Assembly (NCBI GenBank): GCA_017397205.1
Contig: JAFQJX010000160.1
Coordinates: 1 to 6,683 of the forward strand
Source: Clostridia bacterium
GTDB taxonomy: Bacteria > Bacillota > Clostridia > Oscillospirales > CAG-272
Direction: 5' to 3'
DNA: 6,683 bases
How positions within the stretch are numbered: position 1 is the first letter of the stretch; every line of letters begins with the position of its first letter. Positions 1 to 5,327 of the stretch are shown piece after piece. Both the position numbers and the translations under genes were made by a program. The notes below the pieces were generated by a model. It was not told the DNA's origin, ran no database searches, and saw nothing but the letters and a program-made list of their open reading frames with translations.

Positions 1-7
1 AGCTGAT

Positions 8-694
8 ATGGGCTTTGGACTCTTGTTCGTCGGGTACCTCTTGCTTCTGCCCGTCACCCTTTCCTTCTTCTATACCCTGCCCGTGGCGGCAGTCCTGCTC
101 GCGTGGGGCTGCTTCCGCCTGCGGCGGGTCAATCTTCCCTTCGGCTGGGCAACCTATCCTGCCGTCGGGGTGGGCGTGCTGGGGCTCCTGACAAGCATTG
201 CGGCACACGTCACCCTGCTGTCCCCCGCCTATCCCTACCTTGCCGCAGTGACCTATCTGTGCCTGCTTTTGTGGCACCTCCTTGCCCTGACGGGGCTTGC
301 CTGGGTCGCCGAGGAAACGGCTCTGAAGAAACTCCGCGTTGCGGCAGTACGCAACCGTATGTTTTCCTGCATCTACCTCATTCCCGCCACCCTTCTGGCG
401 GCGGTGGAGCAAATTCCCGTGAGCGAGGCGGCGGTTACCTGGCTGGTGTCCTTCCGCGACGCCTTTCTGCTGGTGGGAATTGCCGTCGGGGTGCTGGTGC
501 TGATTTCCCTGTTCAGCGCCTATATGCGCATTTGTATGCCCGAGGACCTCACGATGCCGAGAAAGCCCTCCCGCTTTGCCTTCGTCAACCGCCGCCGCGA
601 GGAGCAGGAGCGGCGCGAGCAGGAGGAGCTGGAGGCGGCACGCCGCGAGGCACAGATGCGCGCACAAAAGAGAAAAAACAAGAAAAAGAAATAA
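8..694 (+). CDS. Multi-pass membrane protein with charged coiled-coil tail (unknown function; 5' edge of window)
   Basis: 228 residues from the ATG at nt 8. Only 7 bases lie upstream and they are in frame and open, so no ribosome binding site can be seen and a slightly longer protein cannot be excluded. The MGFGLLF start resembles a natural N-terminus for this kind of protein. About five hydrophobic segments are visible, near residues 4-34, 50-70, 76-99, 117-133 and 152-174. A cytosolic tail follows (residues 178-228): a PEDLTMPRKPSRF stretch, then a highly charged helix rich in Arg, Glu and Gln (195-220, likely coiled coil), ending in a Lys-rich patch. The next gene starts 10 nt after the stop and is also a membrane protein, so the two are probably co-transcribed and may act together (inference). 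I do not recognise an enzymatic motif, and function is unknown. That the gene is real is well supported by its composition and its coupling to the following gene. Confidence 0.8.
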   Translation: MGFGLLFVGYLLLLPVTLSFFYTLPVAAVLLAWGCFRLRRVNLPFGWATYPAVGVGVLGLLTSIAAHVTLLSPAYPYLAAVTYLCLLLWHLLALTGLAWVAEETALKKLRVAAVRNRMFSCIYLIPATLLAAVEQIPVSEAAVTWLVSFRDAFLLVGIAVGVLVLISLFSAYMRICMPEDLTMPRKPSRFAFVNRRREEQERREQEELEAARREAQMRAQKRKNKKKK

Positions 695-704
695 AGGATT
701 GCTT

Positions 705-2120
705 ATGTCCACAACAAAAGAAACGCGCCGCAGCCCCTTTCCGCTATGGAAGCTGATGCTCGCGGCGGTCATTCTCGTCAATCCCGCCCCCCTTCTCCTG
801 GATATCATTCCCGACGCCCTTGCCTATTGGCTGATTGTCTCGGCACTTGGGCAGGTATCGCTCATCAACGGGGATTTTGAGGAGGCGCGACAGCAAATGA
901 AGAGCGTGCTGCTCATCAGCGTGCTGAAAATCCCCTCCTTCTTCGTGATGCTCATGATCTGGGGCACGAGCGGCTCCCAGAGGGCAATCGTCGCCGTGTT
1001 CTGCATGGTGTTCTCCCTGCTTGAGTTCATCTTCACCATCCCCGCATTCCGCCGCCTGTTCACCTGCCTGTACCGCCTTGGCGAGCATTACGGCTCCACC
1101 GAGGCACTCACAAGCGGCACGGGCACCTGGCGGATGCGCCCCACCTCGCTGGAGGGAGTGACGGTGGCGTTCCTCGGCACGCGTGCGGTGCTTTCCTGCC
1201 TGCCCGAGATGTGCCTCGTCCCCATGAGCAATATCGGGGAGGGCGGCTACAATTGGAACGCCCTCTACCCCGTTGCCGCCATTCTTGCTGCGCTCTTGGT
1301 GCTGATATTCGGTATCGTCTGGTGCTGCTATTTCGTCGCCTATCTCAAGCGCGTTTCGCGCGACCGCGAAACCTTTACCCACCTCGCCGCCCTGTGCTCC
1401 GGGCACGAGCGCGAGACGGGCAAGGGGCGCTTCCGTCAGCTTAAAACCGTGTGCGTGCTGTATCTCGCCGCCATCGTGCTTTGCTTTGATTTGTTCCTTG
1501 ACGGCGTCAACTATCTCCCCGACGCGCTCGCGGCAATCGCCCTTCTCGGCGCCACCTTCCTGCTGTTCCGCCGCGGTGCGGGGGCGCGGCAGGTTGCCAT
1601 TCTTGCCATGACCTACGGGATTTTCTCTCTCGGGCACTACCTGGTGCTGGGGGACTTTCTCTCCCAATACAGCTACGCCGCCGTTTCCGTCTCCGACGCG
1701 GCAAGGGGGGCGTATCTGCAGGTCCTCATTGTAGAGGGCGCGACGCAGGCGCTTCTGATTGCAACCCTGATGGGGCTCTGCTACTGCCTCGTGGGCGTCT
1801 CCCGACAGGAGGTGCTCGGGCGGCTTGGCACAGGGGACTTTGCCCCGATTGCTGCCAAAACGCACAGGGAGCTGCGCCGCAAGCTGTCCACGATGACTCT
1901 CCTCGGGTGCCTGACGGCGGCGGCATCCTTCGTCCGCTCCTGCACCCATCTCTCCACCCAGACGCTCAAGGCAGGCGAGAACGGCACCGTGTCCCTCGTC
2001 ACTCCCGTCCTTGATTGGTTCTGGATTGTGGTCGCAGTCCTGCACGTCGCGTGGCTCGTGCTTTCCGTTCTGCATCTTGGCCGTCTCCGTGAGGAGGCAG
2101 AGGTCAACACGGAGGCGTGA
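705..2120 (+). CDS. Large multi-pass membrane protein with two 'PDALA' repeats (unknown function)
   Basis: 471 residues from ATG 705. This start is chosen over the longer open frame beginning at 576 because AAAGGA (693-698) lies 6 nt upstream and because the extra N-terminus would overlap the preceding gene with low-quality, Arg-rich sequence. Around ten hydrophobic segments can be seen, including residues 15-48, 67-86, 93-113, 152-172, 187-214, 247-287, 296-316, 336-364, 397-410 and 436-457. The segment ending in PDALA occurs twice, at residues 33-48 (DIIPDALAYWLIVSAL) and 266-281 (next to LPDALAAIALL), in each case inside a membrane segment. This suggests the protein is two diverged halves of roughly 235 residues. 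Similar 'D-x-x-PD' membrane motifs are common in Clostridia proteins of unknown function (general knowledge). It is the second gene of the operon with the 8-694 gene and is followed by a strong terminator. No catalytic or transport signature was recognised. Confidence 0.88.
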   Translation: MSTTKETRRSPFPLWKLMLAAVILVNPAPLLLDIIPDALAYWLIVSALGQVSLINGDFEEARQQMKSVLLISVLKIPSFFVMLMIWGTSGSQRAIVAVFCMVFSLLEFIFTIPAFRRLFTCLYRLGEHYGSTEALTSGTGTWRMRPTSLEGVTVAFLGTRAVLSCLPEMCLVPMSNIGEGGYNWNALYPVAAILAALLVLIFGIVWCCYFVAYLKRVSRDRETFTHLAALCSGHERETGKGRFRQLKTVCVLYLAAIVLCFDLFLDGVNYLPDALAAIALLGATFLLFRRGAGARQVAILAMTYGIFSLGHYLVLGDFLSQYSYAAVSVSDAARGAYLQVLIVEGATQALLIATLMGLCYCLVGVSRQEVLGRLGTGDFAPIAAKTHRELRRKLSTMTLLGCLTAAASFVRSCTHLSTQTLKAGENGTVSLVTPVLDWFWIVVAVLHVAWLVLSVLHLGRLREEAEVNTEA

Positions 2121-2181
2121 CCTGACGCACACGCGAAGCGCGGGCGAGTGACAGATTTGCGTACAAATCAATAAAAATCAT

Positions 2182-2218
2182 AACAGGCACTTATGGAGTT
2201 CCATAAGTGCCTGTTTTT
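2182..2218. terminator. Strong, probably bidirectional intrinsic terminator
   Basis: A perfect 15-bp stem (2182-2196 AACAGGCACTTATGG paired with 2201-2215) closes on a 4-nt AGTT loop. On the + strand the T-run is TTTTT (2214-2218). It lies 61 nt after the stop of the 705-2120 gene and 10 nt before the end of the minus-strand regulator gene, between converging genes. On the minus strand the stem is followed by ATGATTTTTAT, a weaker T tract a few bases away, so it can plausibly end both transcripts. Confidence 0.9.
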
Positions 2219-2228
2219 GGGAATTGGC

Positions 2229-2420
2229 TCAATTTTCCTCGGAGGGCTTGGGAAGAATAATTTCTCCCTCCGCTTTTTCAAACGCCTTAATTTCCTGTCT
2301 GATCAAATAGAGAATCTGCCCGTTTGCAGAACGCCCGTAATACTTTGAAATATAGTGCAGCTTATAGTGAAGTGCAGGGTCAATTTCAATGCCCAGGTGT
2401 TTATTTTCTTTATTTCTCAT
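2229..2420 (-). CDS. Small Arc-like ribbon-helix-helix DNA-binding protein
   Basis: 63 residues starting at the ATG whose complement is 2418-2420. GGAG (complement of 2427-2430) lies 6 nt upstream. The frame can be extended to a TTG at 2432, but that codon overlaps the ribosome binding site and is therefore rejected. Visible pattern: a short N-terminal basic stretch, a beta strand (HLGIEID, residues 8-14), helix 1 (about 15-26, ALHYKLHYISKY), a GRSANGQ turn (29-35), helix 2 (about 34-49, ILYLIRQEIKAFEKA), and a short acidic/proline tail. This is the Arc/MetJ ribbon-helix-helix layout, in which dimers insert a two-stranded sheet into the DNA major groove and usually repress their own promoter (family knowledge). 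It is transcribed divergently from the SLOG gene at 2529, sharing about 108 bp of very AT-rich DNA with GTATAC repeats that may be its operator (inference). Base composition is much lower in GC than the flanking genes, consistent with acquisition. The specific target is unknown. Confidence 0.85.
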   Translation of the reverse strand: MRNKENKHLGIEIDPALHYKLHYISKYYGRSANGQILYLIRQEIKAFEKAEGEIILPKPSEEN

Positions 2421-2426
2421 TATTTT

Positions 2427-2430
2427 CTCC
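2427..2430 (-). promoter_or_regulatory. Ribosome binding site that decides the RHH gene start
   Basis: GGAG on the minus strand, spaced 6 nt from the ATG ending at 2420. It overlaps the only upstream in-frame start, a TTG at 2430-2432, which makes the longer 67-residue reading unlikely. Confidence 0.75.
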
Positions 2431-2436
2431 AAAAAT

Positions 2437-2462
2437 ATCTTAATTTAAGTTTATTTTAAGAT
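2437..2462. repeat. AT-rich inverted repeat in the divergent control region
   Basis: ATCTTAA (2437-2443) and TTAAGAT (2456-2462) are 7-bp inverted arms 12 bp apart. The left arm also sits in a smaller perfect palindrome, CTTAA-T-TTAAG (2439-2449). It lies just upstream of the ribosome binding site of the minus-strand regulator, in its 5' leader or promoter. It could be a regulator site or simply chance in DNA with only 20 G+C in 100 bases (2421-2520). Confidence 0.35.
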
Positions 2463-2479
2463 TATTTTGTGGTATTATG

Positions 2480-2507
2480 TTGTAGGTATACTTAAATTGA
2501 GTATACT
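2480..2507 (+). promoter_or_regulatory. Candidate sigma-A promoter of the SLOG gene
   Basis: TTGTAG (2480-2485, 4 of 6 to the -35 consensus), a 16-bp spacer, and TATACT (2502-2507, 5 of 6 to the -10 consensus). Transcription would start near 2514, just upstream of the ribosome binding site at 2519. An alternative -10, TATACT at 2487-2492, has a poorer -35. The elements overlap the GTATAC repeats, so a bound repressor would block RNA polymerase (inference). Confidence 0.5.
2486..2507. repeat. Paired GTATACT boxes, candidate operator for the RHH regulator
   Basis: GTATACT occurs at 2486-2492 and again at 2501-2507, 15 bp from start to start. The core GTATAC is itself a palindrome, and the second copy is part of a perfect 8-bp palindrome, AGTATACT (2500-2507). 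Ribbon-helix-helix repressors commonly bind short repeated sub-sites cooperatively (family knowledge). Assignment to the neighbouring regulator is inferred from position only. Confidence 0.45.
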
Positions 2508-2528
2508 AATTATTTCATGGAGGATGTT

Positions 2529-2858
2529 ATGAAGGTTGCAATTATTGGATCAAGAGGCATTACCGTATCCAACCTGGAGCTGTACGTTTCGCAAAAGGAT
2601 GAAATTGTTTCAGGGGGTGCAACAGGCGTAGATACCTGTGCAGCAAGCTACGCAAGGAAGCACGGACTGAAGCTCACTGTATTTTTGCCCGAATATGAAC
2701 GCTACGGTCGCGCGGCACCGATTGTCAGAAACAAATTGATTGTAGATTATGCGGATAAGGTCCTTGCATTTTGGGACGGAGCATCAAAAGGGACATTGTC
2801 CGTTATCAAATATGCAGAGAAAACGGGCACCCCGTGTGAGGTTATTCTTTGCAAATAA
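2529..2858 (+). CDS. SLOG-superfamily (YspA/cpYpsA-related) Rossmann protein
   Basis: 109 residues from ATG 2529, chosen because GGAGG (2519-2523) lies 5 nt upstream. The in-frame ATG at 2517 would place the ribosome binding site inside the gene. Motifs in order: a beta strand with an early glycine loop (VAIIGSRG, residues 3-10); IVSGGATGVDTCAASYA (26-42), the SGGAxGxD nucleotide/ligand loop; RAAPIVRN (61-68) with a conserved Arg-Asn pair; and the aspartate strand KVLAFWDGASKGT (77-89). This is the DprA/LOG-like fold of the SLOG superfamily, whose members bind or process nucleotides and nucleotide-derived ligands. The cpYpsA/YspA branch has been proposed, from comparative genomics, to sense or cleave such ligands in conflict systems. 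The length is typical of a single-domain member. It is divergent from the RHH regulator gene and closed by a terminator directly downstream. Its substrate is unknown. Family assignment is confident; cellular role is not. Confidence 0.88.
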   Translation: MKVAIIGSRGITVSNLELYVSQKDEIVSGGATGVDTCAASYARKHGLKLTVFLPEYERYGRAAPIVRNKLIVDYADKVLAFWDGASKGTLSVIKYAEKTGTPCEVILCK

Positions 2859-2874
2859 TCGCGTTTACACGCAA

Positions 2875-2905
2875 AAAAGAGCAAGTACGGCGTACTTGCT
2901 CTTTT
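2875..2905. terminator. Bidirectional intrinsic terminator
   Basis: A perfect 14-bp stem, AAAAGAGCAAGTAC (2875-2888) paired with 2892-2905, with a GGC triloop. On the + strand the stem ends in TTTT followed by ACTTTTC. On the minus strand it ends in TTTTTT (complement of 2873-2878). It lies 16 nt after the SLOG stop codon and 80 nt beyond the stop of the minus-strand ligase-like gene, so it can serve both converging genes. Confidence 0.9.
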
Positions 2906-2985
2906 ACTTTTCATTGTATGGGGGCACGGCTATACCCGCTCCCCGTCTGCCTTTTGCTATTCTTTTTGTTCTCTTTTCTGCCCGT

Positions 2986-4422
2986 TTACTGTCTTGGCAG
3001 AGCCGCCACGCCCAGCAGGCGGTCCCCCTGCCCGAGGGTGTCAAGGGTGACACGGTAATCGCGCTCCCCGAACGCGAGGGCAATCGTATAAAAGAAGGGG
3101 GGATAGTAATTGAACAGGTGGTTGTCAAGCAAGCTCACCCCAAGCAGACCCACAATGACCATTCCCATATAGAAGCGCTCAAGGGTCATATAGCGGACGA
3201 ACATCCGCACGGTGGCGGCGCGGTAAACGAGATAGGCAAGACAGCCGACGGCGCCGCAGGCGCACAGCATCTCAATCACGGTATTATGGCAATGCCCGGG
3301 AACGTCCCCCGCCCACGATTCAAAGGGCACAGCGTGGAAGCCGCCACCGAAAATGGGATGCTCCGCGAATACCTTTATGGAGTTGCGCCAGATGCTGAGG
3401 CGGCCCGAATCCTCAAAGCCCTGCGAGAGGGTGAAGGAGAATAGCTGTGCAAGCTCCCTCCAGAATGCGAAGACAGCAATCACAAAAACAGCGCCCATCA
3501 CGCACAGGAAGCTGCGGTAAAGCCCCTTATTATTGCCCTTGATGCAAACGGAAATCAGGCAAATCAGCATCACGGCGCCGCCCACCAGCATGGCAGAGCG
3601 GCTCATGGTGAAAATGGCGCAGACGTACGCCCCAATTGCGGCGAGGAAATAAAACCAGCCGTTCTTTCGCGTGGCGGCGAGGTAAAACATGGCAGGTATC
3701 AGCCACACCATAATGCCGCCGAGGTTATTGTGCACGCCCCAGCCGAACAGAATGAGATACTTGCGGATAATGCCGTTTGCCGCCACACCGTGGTGCAGGT
3801 ATATATAAATCAACTCCCCTGCAAGCAGCAAAATGATAAAGAAGCAGCAGATGCAGAAGTGCTCCACCGTCTTTTTATCGTAGGGCAGGCCGTACAGGAA
3901 CAAAAGATAGAATAAAATCCAGAGTGCCGCCTGCGCCGCGCCGTAGAGCGTGTCCGTAAAGCGCCACTCGGCAAACACGCCGTTAAGCAAAAGCCCAAGC
4001 GCGAGAGCGATGCAAACGTGCCACAGCATCGGCCTGTGTCGGTAGTAAATGGCGGCGCCCTGCCAGATAACGAAATGCAGGACAAGTGACACGGCAATGA
4101 GGGCGGCGGCAATCGCCGTCACCACCAGGACGGGGGTGGAATAGTAATAGTCGGAATGGGTAGGAAGTTGCGGGGCATTGTGAATGCTGAGGGCAAACAC
4201 AAAGGTCAGAAGCGGCGCAATCATAGGGCGCAAATCCTTGCAAATCAAAAGCCCCGTACAGCCCACGAGGACGAACATTGCCCCGATATACACTTCGGTG
4301 CCCGTGCAGTAGGAGAGAAGCGCAAAAACGGCAAAAAAGGCCGGGTAAGCAGGCGTCAGCATCCACGCCCGCAGCTTCCCAACCGCCGCATTTTCACTAA
4401 AAAACGAACGAATCCGTTCCAA
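2986..4422 (-). CDS. O-antigen ligase / polymerase-like membrane protein
   Basis: 478 residues starting with TTG (complement of 4420-4422). AAAGGAG (complement of 4433-4439) precedes it by about 10 nt, and there is no nearer in-frame start; a start at the internal Met21 is possible but has no such site. About twelve hydrophobic segments are visible. Signature stretches of the Wzy/WaaL (O-antigen ligase) superfamily are: GVHNNLGG (residues 229-236), TMSRSAMLVGG (272-282), SGRLSIWRNSIKVF (339-352) followed by AEHPIFGGGFHA (353-364), and HCHNTVIEMLCACGAVG (377-393) with the His-Asn and glycine pattern. The first stretch after the large loop normally carries the catalytic Arg/His of these enzymes. 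The family joins or polymerises undecaprenyl-linked glycans at the outer face of the membrane (family knowledge). No glycosyltransferase or other polysaccharide gene adjoins it, so the substrate cannot be inferred. In a Gram-positive cell it may add glycan to an exopolysaccharide, teichoic acid or protein. Confidence 0.87.
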   Translation of the reverse strand: MERIRSFFSENAAVGKLRAWMLTPAYPAFFAVFALLSYCTGTEVYIGAMFVLVGCTGLLICKDLRPMIAPLLTFVFALSIHNAPQLPTHSDYYYSTPVLVVTAIAAALIAVSLVLHFVIWQGAAIYYRHRPMLWHVCIALALGLLLNGVFAEWRFTDTLYGAAQAALWILFYLLFLYGLPYDKKTVEHFCICCFFIILLLAGELIYIYLHHGVAANGIIRKYLILFGWGVHNNLGGIMVWLIPAMFYLAATRKNGWFYFLAAIGAYVCAIFTMSRSAMLVGGAVMLICLISVCIKGNNKGLYRSFLCVMGAVFVIAVFAFWRELAQLFSFTLSQGFEDSGRLSIWRNSIKVFAEHPIFGGGFHAVPFESWAGDVPGHCHNTVIEMLCACGAVGCLAYLVYRAATVRMFVRYMTLERFYMGMVIVGLLGVSLLDNHLFNYYPPFFYTIALAFGERDYRVTLDTLGQGDRLLGVAALPRQ

Positions 4423-4500
4423 CGTGAAAACTCTCCTTTGCGCTCAAATCGTTTTCGGGGCGGTCAAAAGCCAAGCCCCACTTATACCATTATCTATCTT

Positions 4501-4529
4501 ATTATAAATAATCATGGGCACAAAGTCAA
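4501..4529 (-). promoter_or_regulatory. Near-consensus sigma-A promoter of the ligase-like gene
   Basis: On the minus strand, TTGACT (complement of 4524-4529), a spacer of exactly 17 bp, and a perfect TATAAT (complement of 4501-4506). Transcription should begin near 4494, giving a leader of about 70 nt before the TTG start. It overlaps the upstream open frame of the plus-strand gene, further evidence that that gene starts at 4613. Confidence 0.85.
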
Positions 4530-4612
4530 CACCCCGTGCATTCGTGCGCCTTCCCCGTATATTTTCGTCTGCCCGACCATACAATTTGTCAGTACGGCTT
4601 GGGAGGGAACGC

Positions 4613-5137
4613 ATGAAACGGGAGATTGGGCTTTGGCAGTGGGTTGGCTTTGGAGTCACCGCCCTCGGCGGCACGCTGCTGCATTTTCTGTACGGGTGGC
4701 TTGGGGGTGCGAGGTGGATTGCTCCCTTTTCGGGCGTCAACGAATCCACCTGGGAGCATATGAAGCTGCTGTTCTGGCCGATGCTCGCGTTTGCCGCCGT
4801 AGAGTGGCTGTTTTTTCGGCACCGCGCTGACTTCTGGTGCGTCAAGCTGCGGGGCATTCTGCTGGGGCTTGCGCTGAGTCCCGTCCTGTTTTACACCTAC
4901 AACGGTGTCGTCGGGAAATCCCCCGATTGGCTGAACATTGCCATTTTCTTCGTCAGCGCCGCCCTGGCTTATCTTTATGAGGCGCGCCTGTTCCGAAGCG
5001 AGAGCGTGCGCTGCCGCTCGCCCAAAGGAGCGCTTGCCGTGCTTGTGCTGCTTGCACTTGCCTTTGGCGTGTTCACCTTCCTGACCCCCACCCTTGGCAT
5101 CTTCCGCGACCCCCTGACGGGAACCTACGCCATCTGA
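4613..5137 (+). CDS. DUF6512-type integral membrane protein
   Basis: 174 residues from ATG 4613, preceded by GGAGG (4602-4606) at 6-nt spacing. The frame is open back to an ATG at 4514, but that extension is Arg-rich, unlike the rest of the protein, and overlaps the divergent promoter. Five hydrophobic segments: about residues 8-29, 50-68, 80-99, 107-123 and 139-157. Distinctive features are the short loop APFSGVNESTWEHMKLLF (37-54), whose NES-x-WEH-x-K pattern matches, from memory, small membrane proteins annotated DUF6512, and the C-terminal FRDPLTGTY (164-172). No biochemical role is known to me. It stands alone: a divergent ligase-like gene lies upstream, its own terminator follows immediately, and the next gene has its own promoter. 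No convincing -35/-10 pair for this gene was found; TACAAT at 4580-4585 is a possible -10 without a good -35. Confidence 0.85.
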   Translation: MKREIGLWQWVGFGVTALGGTLLHFLYGWLGGARWIAPFSGVNESTWEHMKLLFWPMLAFAAVEWLFFRHRADFWCVKLRGILLGLALSPVLFYTYNGVVGKSPDWLNIAIFFVSAALAYLYEARLFRSESVRCRSPKGALAVLVLLALAFGVFTFLTPTLGIFRDPLTGTYAI

Positions 5138-5141
5138 CGGC

Positions 5142-5168
5142 AGCCGACGGAGCCATCCGTCGGCTTTT
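5142..5168 (+). terminator. Intrinsic terminator after the DUF6512-type gene
   Basis: A 10-bp perfect stem, AGCCGACGGA (5142-5151) with TCCGTCGGCT (5156-5165), a GCCA loop and a TTTT tail (5165-5168) followed by GCTTTG. It begins 4 nt after the stop codon. No T-run is seen on the opposite strand, so it acts on the + strand only. Confidence 0.88.
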
Positions 5169-5211
5169 GCTTTGTCTGCGGGGCGCTCGGGGGTGGCGAC
5201 GGGCGGCAGGA

Positions 5212-5240
5212 TTGACAGATGGAGGCGACTGTGGTATGAT
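5212..5240 (+). promoter_or_regulatory. Near-consensus extended -10 sigma-A promoter of the channel gene
   Basis: A perfect TTGACA (5212-5217), a 17-bp spacer, and TATGAT (5235-5240) preceded by TGG (5232-5234), the extended -10 TGn element. Transcription should start near 5247, leaving a leader of about 80 nt. It comes directly after the preceding terminator, so the channel is its own transcription unit with constitutive-looking signals. Confidence 0.85.
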
Positions 5241-5250
5241 ACAAAAAAGG

Positions 5251-5284
5251 CGCCGCGTTTTGCGGCGGCCAAAGCAAGCGCTTG
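5251..5284 (+). other. Structured leader of the channel mRNA
   Basis: Within the predicted leader are a GC-rich hairpin, CGCCGC (5251-5256) with GCGGCG (5262-5267) around a GTTTT loop, and a perfect 10-bp palindrome, CAAGCGCTTG (5275-5284). The hairpin begins about 4 nt after the likely start of transcription and may protect the 5' end. The T-run at 5292-5297 is too far from either stem for a typical terminator. No known riboswitch was recognised. Confidence 0.35.
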
Positions 5285-5327
5285 AAAAAGGTTTTTTGAA
5301 GAGGACAAAGGAAAAGGAGCGAGCCCA

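Noticed and set aside
576..704. N-terminal extension of the second membrane gene from ATG 576
   Set aside because: It overlaps the coding end of the previous gene in another frame and is Arg/Ser-rich, whereas ATG 705 has a well-placed ribosome binding site.
2154..2169. Small hairpin GATTTG-CGTA-CAAATC upstream of the terminator
   Set aside because: Only 6 bp and mostly A/T pairs, without a T-run on the relevant side. The 15-bp hairpin directly downstream explains termination.
744..2171. 475-codon open frame on the minus strand opposite the 705-2120 gene
   Set aside because: It is antisense to a membrane gene with clear hydrophobic segments. Its translation is rich in His, Glu, Gly and Arg without any domain, as expected from the mirror of GC-rich codons, and it runs through the terminator hairpin region side.
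2229..2858. Classical toxin-antitoxin pair (RHH antitoxin plus toxin)
   Set aside because: The two genes are divergent rather than overlapping in one operon, and the partner has SLOG Rossmann motifs rather than a RelE, MazF, HicA or PIN toxin pattern.
2749..3444. 231-codon plus-strand open frame bridging the SLOG 3' end and the ligase-like gene
   Set aside because: It crosses the bidirectional terminator and then lies antisense to the ligase-like gene. No start signals and no domain.
4514..4612. N-terminal extension of the DUF6512-type gene from ATG 4514
   Set aside because: It overlaps the divergent near-consensus promoter and has no ribosome binding site or family-like sequence. ATG 4613 has GGAGG at 6 nt.
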